Origin: Rickettsiales bacterium
GTDB taxonomy: Bacteria; Pseudomonadota; Alphaproteobacteria; Rs-D84
Assembly: GCA_031256175.1 (NCBI GenBank)
Contig: JAIRRC010000017.1
Location: 1-46,405 of the forward strand
Length of the DNA stretch: 46,405 nucleotides
Direction of reading: 5' to 3'
This document shows positions 19,344-28,392 of the stretch, piece by piece (the stretch's first letter is position 1; each line of letters opens with the position of its first letter). Under the pieces are notes generated by a model. It was given only the letters and a program-made list of their open reading frames with translations, made no database searches and had not been told where the DNA came from. The translations under genes and the position numbers were made by a program.

Positions 19344-20417
19344 CTACCCTAAGAAGATTCCCAGTTCCCTCGCAGCCTTCAAATACTGGTCGTCCTCGTG
19401 AACGACATCGTATGTAACCGTGCGGTCTGGAATGTTTGGGTCTGGCGCGATGATTCCTGACTCTTGGAATTCCTGGGCCCCGATGGTAGCCATATGTCCG
19501 ACGTCGTCGACGCGCACCATGACGTTTGTCTCTCCGTTGTCGACGGCGTCCAATGCGGCGGCTGCGAAGCGCATGGCAAGCAGGCGGTCTTGTGCGATTG
19601 TGATTCCGCCGCGCTGGAAATAATCGGCGCTGAATTTGCGGGTTGGAATGCCTGCGGCTTCGATGGCCTTTGCGACATCGCCGGATTTAAGGTTGCTTCC
19701 CTCGCCTACGACGACGATTCCGAATTCGCGGCCGCTGTCGATTACGAACTTGACAAGGTCCTCCATCTTCACGTCGATTTCAGGAAGAATGATTGCGTCG
19801 GCCCCGCCGGACATCCCGCCGCGAAGGGCAAGATGGCCTGAATCTCGTCCCATGGCCTCGACGACGAACCAGCGGCGATGGCTTCGCGCGGATTGCGCGA
19901 CGCCGTCGATGAAAAGGGACAGCTGCGATATGGCGGTCGAGAATCCGACCGTGTTGCGTGTCAGCGGCATATCCATATCGATGGTCTTGGGGATGAAAAC
20001 GACCTGAACGCCGGTGAAAATCTCGGGGGCGTTTTCGACCCATGAAATGCTTCCGTTTCCGCCGACGAAAAGAACCGCGTCAAGACCCATCTTCTTTATG
20101 CCTTCGACAAGGCGGGGATAAACGGGGCTGCTTCGGTCGCCGTCCCAGGACAGGTCGCCCTTGGATTTAAGGGTCTTGTAAAGGACGCTGCCCAGGAACG
20201 AGCCTGCGATATTGATGGACGAATATGGGAAGCTCTCGCGGTTAAGGATTATATGTTCGCCGGTTATGAATCCGTCGGTGCCGTTGATTATTCCAATAAG
20301 CTCGTACCCGCGCTGCTCGCAACAGCGTATCGCGCCGAATATTATGGCGTTGAGTCCGCTGCAATCGCCGCCGCTTGTTAAAATAGCAATTCTTTTCTTC
20401 TTTTTATTGTCTGCCAT
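19344..20417 (-). CDS. 6-phosphofructokinase, probably PPi-dependent type
   Basis: ILTSGGDCSGLNAIIFG, FVGGNGS, PKTIDMDMPLTRNTVGFSTA (PKTID rather than PGTID), EAMGRDSGHLAL. Confidence 0.85.
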   Translation of the reverse strand: MADNKKKKRIAILTSGGDCSGLNAIIFGAIRCCEQRGYELIGIINGTDGFITGEHIILNRESFPYSSINIAGSFLGSVLYKTLKSKGDLSWDGDRSSPVYPRLVEGIKKMGLDAVLFVGGNGSISWVENAPEIFTGVQVVFIPKTIDMDMPLTRNTVGFSTAISQLSLFIDGVAQSARSHRRWFVVEAMGRDSGHLALRGGMSGGADAIILPEIDVKMEDLVKFVIDSGREFGIVVVGEGSNLKSGDVAKAIEAAGIPTRKFSADYFQRGGITIAQDRLLAMRFAAAALDAVDNGETNVMVRVDDVGHMATIGAQEFQESGIIAPDPNIPDRTVTYDVVHEDDQYLKAARELGIFLG

Positions 20418-20462
20418 ATATTTTACCCTTTTTCCTTTTTTTGTTCCACGCCGCCGCTTCCT

Positions 20463-20560
20463 CACCTCGTCATGCTGGCGAAAGCCAGCATCCAGTAATA
20501 AAGCCTGCGTTAGCAGGTTATTGTCATCCCCGGCGAAGACCGGGGACCCCATCCTTTTAC
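20463..20560. repeat. composite family R3 palindromes
   Basis: cgtcatgctggcgaaagccagcatccagtaataaagcctgcgttagcaggttattgtcatccccggcgaagaccggggacccc. Confidence 0.75.
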
Positions 20561-20585
20561 CATGAACCGGCCCTAAAAGTCCAGC

Positions 20586-20731
20586 CCTAAATTCCCCCCT
20601 TAAAAAAGGACTTGACCACGAGCGTATAAGCACCCCGCGCGCGCCGTTATTAGGCGCAAGCGGCCTGTGCGCATCGCGAGGGGCGAAGGGAAGACAAACG
20701 CCTAAATTCCCCCGATTAAAAAAGGACTTGA
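20586..20731. repeat. 31-bp direct repeat flanking a structured ~84-bp module
   Basis: cctaaattccccc(cc/ga)ttaaaaaaggacttgac at 20586-20616 and 20701-20731. Confidence 0.85.
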
Positions 20732-20756
20732 CAAAACCGCCAAGTTTGTTAAATTA
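20728..20756 (+). promoter_or_regulatory. candidate sigma70-type promoter for the LysM gene
   Basis: TTGACA followed after ~16-17 nt by TAAATT/AAATTA. Confidence 0.4.
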
Positions 20757-20806
20757 TAGGTGAAGCCCGGCGAATCGGTCAGGCCGAAAAATAAAGAGGG
20801 ACAGAC

Positions 20807-21952
20807 ATGTCGAACAACAATAACAATTCCAAACCATTCAGCACCCGCCTGCTGCAAACGCGCTTGGCCGCGATGAAAGCGGCGCAGACCCAGCCGACCG
20901 CGACGCAGAAAGTTGACGCGAACGGCAAGCCTGCCGCTGGCATACCGGAATTCAAAGACCTTAACAAGAAATCGGAACCTGCGGCGGCGCCGAAGGAAAT
21001 CCGTGTTTCTTCGACCAGCCAGGTCTTCCGCAAAGCGCACGTGAACAAAGGCTCGTGGCATAATATATTGGCGTATTGGTTCCCGATAATCATAGTCGTG
21101 GGCTTGGTTGGCTTCGCGATATACCATTTCAGCGGAAGCAAGTCGCGCGACAATATCGTGAAGGTCGACGAACAGGTCGTGCCCGCGTTCGACATGGTTC
21201 GCACCCAGCCGGGCGGCGGATTGGTTGTCGCCGGCAAATTCCTGCCGAATTCGGTGGTCCAGGTTGAAATCAATAAGAAATCTGTGGGCAAGGAAACCGC
21301 GGACAAGAACGGCGAATTCGCCTTCACGTCGCCCAAGAAGTTCAAACCGGGCAACTATATAATCCGCCTGCTGTCGGAAGACGGCAAATTGGCGTCGAAG
21401 GATTCGGTGTTCGTGTATATCTCGTCCGAGAAAAGCGGCTCGTCTTTGTCGTTGCTTATGACGGAAAGCGGCTCGAAATTCTTGCAGGCTCCGGAATCCA
21501 GCGACGGCTCGCTCGCCATCAGCAAAATCGATTATCTTGACGGCGGCAAAGTCCGTATATCGGGCCGCGGCCTTCCGCGCCTGAATATCACGGCGACGCT
21601 TGACGGCAAAGTAGTGGGCGCGGCGAAAGTTGGCGATAACCGGGTGTTCGGCATCGACGGCGACTTCAAGGATTTCGCGGCCGATAGGAAATATACTATC
21701 GAAGTGAAAATGACGGACGACTTGGGCAATATGGTGGAAGTGTTAAGCCATTCGTTCAAACTGCCTGAATCCAGGGGCGGCGACGAAAGCTACTACACCG
21801 TCAAGAAAGGCGATTGCCTATGGATAATCTCGCGCCACAAATACGGCCGCGGAATACTTTATACGCAGATATTCGAAGCGAATACGTCGAAAATAAAGGA
21901 CCCGCATTGGATATTCCCGAAACAGGTGTTCCTGGTCCCGGCCAAGAAGTAA
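20807..21952 (+). CDS. LysM-domain protein with single TM segment
   Basis: ESYYTVKKGDCLWIISRHKYGRGILYTQIFEANTSKIKDPHWIFPKQVFLVP. Confidence 0.85.
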   Translation: MSNNNNNSKPFSTRLLQTRLAAMKAAQTQPTATQKVDANGKPAAGIPEFKDLNKKSEPAAAPKEIRVSSTSQVFRKAHVNKGSWHNILAYWFPIIIVVGLVGFAIYHFSGSKSRDNIVKVDEQVVPAFDMVRTQPGGGLVVAGKFLPNSVVQVEINKKSVGKETADKNGEFAFTSPKKFKPGNYIIRLLSEDGKLASKDSVFVYISSEKSGSSLSLLMTESGSKFLQAPESSDGSLAISKIDYLDGGKVRISGRGLPRLNITATLDGKVVGAAKVGDNRVFGIDGDFKDFAADRKYTIEVKMTDDLGNMVEVLSHSFKLPESRGGDESYYTVKKGDCLWIISRHKYGRGILYTQIFEANTSKIKDPHWIFPKQVFLVPAKK

Positions 21953-22041
21953 TAATAAATTAGCAAATAATAATGTCGCCCCGCGGCTTGACCGCGGGGC
22001 CTCGGCATATTATAATCCCCAATATTTCAAAGGATATAGCA

Positions 22042-22944
22042 ATGCAAACATTCGTCTTCGGCCATAAGAACCCCGATACAGATTCGATAATCTCGGCCAT
22101 AGCCCAGGCGGCCTTCTTGAAGGAAATGGGCGTGGCGGCGGAAGCTTGCGCGCTTGGCGCGCCCAATCCCGAAACGCTGTTCGTGCTTGATAAATTCGGC
22201 CTGCCCGCTCCGGAAATGCTGGAATTGGCGGCCGGGAAGAACGTCTTCATAACGGATACGAACGACCCGAATCAGTTACCCGCGGATATAGACGCGGCGA
22301 ATATAACGGGGATAGTCGACCACCACCAGCTAAGCGGCGGAATAAAAACGCCCGGGCCGATATATATGACAATGCGCCCGTTCGGCTGCACCTGCACCAT
22401 AATCGCGCAGAATTTCGTGAACGCGAAAATCCCATTGTCGAAAGAATTGGCTGGGGCGATGCTGTGCGCGATTTTGTCGGATACATTGCTGTTCAAATCG
22501 CCCACATCGACGCCGACGGACAAGGAAACGGCGCAAATGCTGGCAGTGGTCGCGGAATTGGATATGATGGTGATAGGCATGGAAATGCTTCGCGTGAAGT
22601 CGGACATATCGAATGAAACGGCGGCGTCCCTGCTGCACCGCGACTTGAAGGAATTCGATATAAACGGCAAGAAATTTGCGGTAGCGCAAATAGAATTGAT
22701 GGATTCGGCGATGGCGGCGCCGTTTATGGAGGGCCTGAAAGCGGAAATGTCTGCGCTTAAAAAATCGAAGAACCTGAACGGCGTGATAATGGTCGTGACG
22801 GATACGATGAAGGAAGGCTCGGAATTGCTGCTCGAAACGGATATGGACGACAAAATCCGGGCGTTGTTCGGGAACACCGATTTCATCCCCGGCCTGATGT
22901 CGCGCAAAAAGCAGGTCATCCCCGTCCTTATGGATAACCTGTAA
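22042..22944 (+). CDS. ppaC: manganese-dependent (family II) inorganic pyrophosphatase
   Basis: FGHKNPDTDSIISAIAQA, VDHHQL, SDTLLFKSPTSTPTDK. Confidence 0.9.
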   Translation: MQTFVFGHKNPDTDSIISAIAQAAFLKEMGVAAEACALGAPNPETLFVLDKFGLPAPEMLELAAGKNVFITDTNDPNQLPADIDAANITGIVDHHQLSGGIKTPGPIYMTMRPFGCTCTIIAQNFVNAKIPLSKELAGAMLCAILSDTLLFKSPTSTPTDKETAQMLAVVAELDMMVIGMEMLRVKSDISNETAASLLHRDLKEFDINGKKFAVAQIELMDSAMAAPFMEGLKAEMSALKKSKNLNGVIMVVTDTMKEGSELLLETDMDDKIRALFGNTDFIPGLMSRKKQVIPVLMDNL

Positions 22945-23014
22945 AATTGTCATACCGCGGCTTGACCGCGGTATCCCGGCATATTATAATCCCCTTTATA
23001 TAAAAGGAGAATCC

Positions 23015-23575
23015 ATGGAATACCCAGCATTGCAAACCGAAGCGCAAACCAAAACGGCGCAATCCATCGAATTTTTAAGGACGAATTTTTCCGGCCTAAG
23101 AACGGGCCGCGCCAGCGTGCACTTGCTGGACGGCTTGCGGGTCGAAGTCTATGGGGCGATGATGCCGATAGACCAGCTTGCGACCTTGTCGACGCCGGAA
23201 GCGCAGACGATTTCAATAAGCGTCTGGGACCAGGACGCGACTGCAAAAATCGAAAAGGCCATAAGGGAATCCAACCTTGGCCTGAACCCGATGACCCAGG
23301 GAACTTTGATAAGGCTCAATATGCCGCCGCTGACCGAAGAACGCCGCAAGGAATTGGTGAAGGTCGCGAATGGATATGCCGAGGAAGCAAAAATAGCGAT
23401 GCGCAATATAAGGCAGGACTTGTTCCAGAAAATAAAGCGCGCGAAAGACGACAAGGAGATTTCCGAAGACGACCAGCGCGCGTTCCAGGACGACTTGCAG
23501 AAAGTGTTCGACGCGAAGAACTCCGAAGTGGACGCAATCCTCTCCGCGAAAGAAAAAGACGTCCTAAGCATATGA
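23015..23575 (+). CDS. frr: ribosome recycling factor
   Basis: FLRTNFSGLRTGRASVHLLDGLRVEVYG..; LTEERRKELVKVA. Confidence 0.97.
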   Translation: MEYPALQTEAQTKTAQSIEFLRTNFSGLRTGRASVHLLDGLRVEVYGAMMPIDQLATLSTPEAQTISISVWDQDATAKIEKAIRESNLGLNPMTQGTLIRLNMPPLTEERRKELVKVANGYAEEAKIAMRNIRQDLFQKIKRAKDDKEISEDDQRAFQDDLQKVFDAKNSEVDAILSAKEKDVLSI

Positions 23576-24414
23576 AAATATTTTCAAAATTATTAAATAA
23601 ATTAACTCGACGGCGATTGCGGGGGAGTCGAAATCGCGAAGCGGTTTCGGTGGGGGGACAAAAATTTCCCGGCCATATCGCCTTCCTTATGGACGGCAAC
23701 GGCCGCTGGGCGAAGCGGCGCGGCCTTCCGCGCACGGCGGGCCATCTGGCGGGCAGCGACATAGTCGAAAAGCTTGCGGAATATTTGATAGACAATGGCG
23801 CGCATACTATTTCGTTCTACGCCTTTTCGACCGAGAATTGGAGCCGGCCGAAATCCGAAGTCGATTTCCTGATGAACCTGATGGCGAAAGAATTGAAGCG
23901 CGTGAAGAAGCACGCGATGGAAAAGGACATCCGCGTGAAATTCATCGGCCGGCGCGACAATGTTTCGACGGCGCTGTTAAGCGCGATGGAAGACATCGAA
24001 ATGGCGACGTTTGCGAATTCGCGCGGCAATGTTTGCTTCGCGGTGGACTACGGCGGCCAGGATGAAATCTTGCGCGCGGCGAAAGATATGCTAAGCGACG
24101 GCGTCGACCCTGAAAAATTGACGGCGGAAAAATTCAATTCGTATCTGGACTCGGGCGAATTGACCCCGATAGACTTGCTGGTGCGGACAAGCGGCGAACA
24201 GAGAATATCGAATTTCATGCTGTGGAAATCGGCATACGCTGAAATTGCGTTTATACCGGAAATGTGGCCTGATATGAATATAAAGGTCATGGACAGGGTC
24301 TTGAAAGATTACAACGGACGCGACCGCCGCTTCGGGGGCCTGTCAAGTTCCCCTCCTGCGGAACCGCTCTGCGCGAAGCGCGGGGTGGTCTTTGATAATA
24401 AGGCTAAAAAATGA
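23572..24414 (+). CDS. uppS: isoprenyl (undecaprenyl) diphosphate synthase
   Basis: HIAFLMDGNGRWAKRRGLPRTAGH; DLLVRTSGEQRISNFMLWKSAYAEI. Confidence 0.95.
   Translation: MKIFSKLLNKLTRRRLRGSRNREAVSVGGQKFPGHIAFLMDGNGRWAKRRGLPRTAGHLAGSDIVEKLAEYLIDNGAHTISFYAFSTENWSRPKSEVDFLMNLMAKELKRVKKHAMEKDIRVKFIGRRDNVSTALLSAMEDIEMATFANSRGNVCFAVDYGGQDEILRAAKDMLSDGVDPEKLTAEKFNSYLDSGELTPIDLLVRTSGEQRISNFMLWKSAYAEIAFIPEMWPDMNIKVMDRVLKDYNGRDRRFGGLSSSPPAEPLCAKRGVVFDNKAKK
23604..23660. repeat. family R1 repeat inside the uppS N-terminus
   Basis: aactcgacggcgattgcgggggagtCGAAAtcgcgaagcggTTTCGgtggggggaca. Confidence 0.8.
24345..24392. repeat. family R2 repeat inside the uppS C-terminus
   Basis: aagttcccctcctgcggaaccgctctGCGCgaaGCGCggggtggtcttt. 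Confidence 0.8.
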
Positions 24415-25106
24415 ATGACAACATTTTCAACTCGTCACCCCGGCGCAGGCCGGGGTCCATTGTAGGAAACCCGTCGCCGAAGGCGACTCAAAATTCCACA
24501 GCGCTTCGCATCCTCTCGTCATTCGCATTGGCCGCATTAATCGGCGCGGCGGCCATCGTCGGCGGAATCGGCGTCATGATATTGTCGTCGGCAATCGCCT
24601 CGCTTATGATATTCGAATGGCTGCGCCTTGGGACGCTTCCGCTGACAACGCGCGCGCTCGGCGCGATATGGCTTGTAATAGTCTTGCTGTCGGCAATCGC
24701 ATTGTCGCAAAAAGTCTGGGTTATGCTGCTTCTGCTGATAACGATAAGCGCGACGGATATAGGCGCCTGGTTCTTCGGCCGCCGGATAAAGTCGGATAAA
24801 TTATGGCCGAACGTATCGGCTGGCAAAACCTGGGGCGGGCATATAGCGGGCGCGGTATGCGGCACCTTGGCGTGCTTCGCGACGGGCTTTTTGCTCCAAG
24901 AACAGATAATACCGCAGCTTATATGGATTGGACTGGGCATAGCGACATTGTCGCAATACGGCGACTTGACCGAAAGCTATTTCAAAAGGAAAGCGGGCGT
25001 TAAGGACTCGTCGAATTTAATCCCCGGCCACGGCGGTTTTCTTGACCGGTTCGACGGCTGGCTCTATGCACTGCCCCTGATGGCATTAATATCGGAGGTT
25101 TTATAA
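24411..25106 (+). CDS. cdsA: phosphatidate cytidylyltransferase
   Basis: TM-rich; C-terminal SQYGDLTESYFKRKAGVKDSSNLIPGHGGFLDRFDGWL. Confidence 0.95.
   Translation: MNDNIFNSSPRRRPGSIVGNPSPKATQNSTALRILSSFALAALIGAAAIVGGIGVMILSSAIASLMIFEWLRLGTLPLTTRALGAIWLVIVLLSAIALSQKVWVMLLLLITISATDIGAWFFGRRIKSDKLWPNVSAGKTWGGHIAGAVCGTLACFATGFLLQEQIIPQLIWIGLGIATLSQYGDLTESYFKRKAGVKDSSNLIPGHGGFLDRFDGWLYALPLMALISEVL
24432..24492. repeat. family R3 composite repeat inside the cdsA N-terminus
   Basis: tcgtcaccccggcgcaggccggggtccattgtaggaaacccgtcgccgaaggcgactca; same composite as in murG at 42755. Confidence 0.8.
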
Positions 25107-26131
25107 TGCTAAGCTTCATCGGTCTGATAATAGTCCTTGGCCTTGTGGTGTTCGTGCACGAAGTCGGTCATTTCGCGGCGGCGCGGATGTGCGGCGTGAA
25201 AGTCTTGGCGTTTTCGATTGGCTTCGGGCTTGGGAAACCGCTCTATAAATGGACGGACAAACGGGGCACCCAGTGGCGCATAGGCTGGCTGCCGCTTGGC
25301 GGCTACGTCGATTTGTATGGCGAAAAGCCCGAAAAGAAAAACGAAAAGGGCGAAGGCTCGTTGCAGTCGGTATCGAACTTGAAGCGCGCGTTCATAATGG
25401 CGGCGGGCGTGATTTTGAATTTCGTGCTGGCGTGGATTTTATTCCTGTTCCTGTTCGCCGCCAAACCGGAACAGATAGTCCGGCCGGTCATAGGCGGCGT
25501 CGCCGAAAAATCATTGGCCGAAACTGCGGGCATAAAACCCGGCTGGATAATAAAATCGATTTCGAACCAACCGGTAAGCGAATGGTCGGACATATTGAAG
25601 GCGAAAACCCGCGCGGGGAATTCGGTCGTTAAAATCGAATTTGAAAACGGAAGCGCCGCGCGCCTGCTGGGCGACAAATCATGGGGCATTTCGCCCGCCG
25701 CGGACGAAAACCCGCAGTTCAAAAAGCGCACATTTGCAGGCGTCGTATCGCGCGCCACGGCCGAAGTCTGGGAACAATCGAAATTGCTTTTCATAGTGAT
25801 AAGGCAGCTGATAACGGGCGAACGCGACAGCAAACAGCTGGGCAGCTTCATCATGATAGCGCAAATGTCGGGCGAAGCGCTGGTCGCGGGAATATTCGCG
25901 TTAATCGCGATGATAGCGATGCTAAGCATCAACCTGGGCGTAGTGAATTTGCTCCCGATACCTGCGTTGGACGGCGGGCACTTGCTTATCATAGCAATCG
26001 AATCCATCACGCGCAGGAAATTGAACGAGAAAGCGGTCGGCTATGTTATAACCGGCGGCTGGGTGGTTTTGGTTTCGCTGATGGCGCTCGCGCTCAAAAA
26101 CGACATACTAAGGTTGCTCGGCCTGTTATGA
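25106..26131 (+). CDS. rseP: RIP metalloprotease RseP
   Basis: VFVHEVGHFAAARMCGVKV; PDZ; NLLPIPALDGGHLL. Confidence 0.95.
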   Translation: MLSFIGLIIVLGLVVFVHEVGHFAAARMCGVKVLAFSIGFGLGKPLYKWTDKRGTQWRIGWLPLGGYVDLYGEKPEKKNEKGEGSLQSVSNLKRAFIMAAGVILNFVLAWILFLFLFAAKPEQIVRPVIGGVAEKSLAETAGIKPGWIIKSISNQPVSEWSDILKAKTRAGNSVVKIEFENGSAARLLGDKSWGISPAADENPQFKKRTFAGVVSRATAEVWEQSKLLFIVIRQLITGERDSKQLGSFIMIAQMSGEALVAGIFALIAMIAMLSINLGVVNLLPIPALDGGHLLIIAIESITRRKLNEKAVGYVITGGWVVLVSLMALALKNDILRLLGLL

Positions 26132-28383
26132 AAAAATTCCTGTCGATATTTTCATTGTTGTTCATCACGGCTTCGCACGCCGAAGTGATAAGCAAAATCG
26201 TCGTGTCCGGCAACAAGCGCATAGATACGGAATCTGTGGTGCTGATGACGGGCGCGAAACCTGGCGACAATATAACGCCCGCGCGCTTGAACCAGATAAC
26301 CAAATCCTTGCAGAAAAGCGGATATTTCGAGGAAGTGTCAAGCACCATCTCGGGCGGCGCGCTGAAAGTCGCGGTCGCGGAAACGCCGGTCGTGGGCCGC
26401 ATAACGATAGAAGGCAACGACGAAATATCCACCGAAGACCTGAAAAAGGAAATCCGCCTGACCGAGCGCAACCCGTTTGGGGTGGCGACGATAGGCGCGG
26501 ACACGCAGCGGATATTGACGCTCTACCAGCGGCACGGGTTTTTCGATACCAAGGTCGAGCCGCAAAAAATAATAACGGACAACGGCCGCGTGGACATCGT
26601 GTATCAGATAACCGAAGGCCACAAAACCCGGATACGCGACATAGACTTCGAAGGCAACAAAGCGTTCGGCAACCGCACGCTTCGCGGCGTTGTTATGTCG
26701 CGCGAATACGCCTGGTGGAAATTCATGGCCAGCTTCGATTCATACGACGCGGACCGGATAGACTACGATATGCAGCTGCTGCGCCAGTTCTATCTGAAGA
26801 ACGGCTACGCCGACGTGCAGGTGTCGCGCGTCTACGGGCGCTTGTCCGCCGACCGCCGCGATTATTCGGTGAAGTTCAAAATCGTGGAAGGCCCGCGCTT
26901 CAAATTCGGCGCCGTCGATATAGAGAATCCGTTCCCGGATGTCGAGATGTCGGACCTGAAGCGCGGCATCCTGTTCGAACCCGGCGACATATACAATCTG
27001 GAATTGGTGGAAAACACCATGTCGAAATTGCGGCAGATAGTCGCGGATAAAGGCTATGCGTTCATAAATATAGATATAGACCATAAGAAGCACGACGATT
27101 CGCTGACGATAGACCTTGCGTTCAAAATCAAGAAATCGCCGCGCATGTATCTGAACGACATTGTCATTTCCGGCAATTCGCGGACATTCGACTTCGTGGT
27201 CAACAGACACCTTATGATGAAGCCCAAAGACCCGTTTTCGCTTCAAACGATAGAGCAGTCGCGCCAGCGCCTGATGCGGACGGGCTATTTCAAATCGGTG
27301 GATATGGCGCCGACCAGAATCGAAGATTCGAACCTGATGAACCTTAATGTCAATGTCCAGGAACAGCCGACTGGCGAATTGTCGGGCGGCCTTGGCTGGT
27401 CGAATATCAACGGCTTCATGATTGACGCCGGAATTACCGAGCGGAACTTCATGGGCCGCGGCCAGATAGTCGCGATAAAGGCCCAGGCGGCGCAGTATCA
27501 GGACATGATTTCGTTCAGCTTTACCGAGCCTTATCTGTGGAAGCGCGCATTAAGCGGCGGCTTCGACGTGAATTATGTCGTGTATGATTATAAGAATTTG
27601 GGCTCTTACGGATATAACCGCGATACGGCGGGAATCACGGGGCGCCTTGGATGGCTGCTTACGGACAATTGGACGCAGCAGTTGCGCTTGTCCGGAATGT
27701 GGGACCATATCCAGGACTTGGAGGCGAAAAGCTACGACACCTCGCTATACACGTTGGGCAGCACCCTGCGCTATTCGAACCTGAATACGGACTTCCAGCA
27801 GAACACGCATACGGGCCTGGTCGGGACATTGTCGCTGGCCTATACCGGCTTCGGCGGCACGGAAACATTCGTGCGCGGCGATTCTTCGATAACGGGCATG
27901 GTGAATTTCTTGGAGAACAGATGGCAGTTGAAGTCCGGCCTGGACGCCGGCTACCTGTATCCCTTGCAGGACGATTATATCGCGCGCCCGTATCGATATT
28001 TCCTTGGGGGCGAAACCCTGCGCGGCTTCGACAACGCGGGCGTTGGAAGCCGGAATTGGATGAACAGGAACTACGCCTACGGCGGCTTGTGGAAAGTGAA
28101 CGGCTCGACGCAGCTGAACTTTCCGATATTCATTCCGGACGAATACCAGGTGAAGGGATTCGTGTTCGCGGATTACGGAGTGCTGGGGAAACCGCCGGCA
28201 AGGGATGAAAAGTTTTTGGGCCAGCCGAATTTGACGGATGAAGACTTGCGCGCGTCATACGGATTCGGAATCTATTGGAATACTCCGATGGGCCCGATGA
28301 ATTTCAGCTGGGGCTATCCGTTCTTGCGGAAACATTACGACCGCGAGCGCCGGTTCCTATTATCATTTGAAACGCAATTTTAA
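26128..28383 (+). CDS. bamA: outer membrane assembly factor BamA
   Basis: POTRA repeats (ISKIVVSGNKRIDTESV..), barrel end FGIYWNTPMGPMNFSWGYPF...FETQF; ATGA overlap with rseP. Confidence 0.95.
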   Translation: MKKFLSIFSLLFITASHAEVISKIVVSGNKRIDTESVVLMTGAKPGDNITPARLNQITKSLQKSGYFEEVSSTISGGALKVAVAETPVVGRITIEGNDEISTEDLKKEIRLTERNPFGVATIGADTQRILTLYQRHGFFDTKVEPQKIITDNGRVDIVYQITEGHKTRIRDIDFEGNKAFGNRTLRGVVMSREYAWWKFMASFDSYDADRIDYDMQLLRQFYLKNGYADVQVSRVYGRLSADRRDYSVKFKIVEGPRFKFGAVDIENPFPDVEMSDLKRGILFEPGDIYNLELVENTMSKLRQIVADKGYAFINIDIDHKKHDDSLTIDLAFKIKKSPRMYLNDIVISGNSRTFDFVVNRHLMMKPKDPFSLQTIEQSRQRLMRTGYFKSVDMAPTRIEDSNLMNLNVNVQEQPTGELSGGLGWSNINGFMIDAGITERNFMGRGQIVAIKAQAAQYQDMISFSFTEPYLWKRALSGGFDVNYVVYDYKNLGSYGYNRDTAGITGRLGWLLTDNWTQQLRLSGMWDHIQDLEAKSYDTSLYTLGSTLRYSNLNTDFQQNTHTGLVGTLSLAYTGFGGTETFVRGDSSITGMVNFLENRWQLKSGLDAGYLYPLQDDYIARPYRYFLGGETLRGFDNAGVGSRNWMNRNYAYGGLWKVNGSTQLNFPIFIPDEYQVKGFVFADYGVLGKPPARDEKFLGQPNLTDEDLRASYGFGIYWNTPMGPMNFSWGYPFLRKHYDRERRFLLSFETQF

Positions 28384-28392
28384 GAGGGAAAC

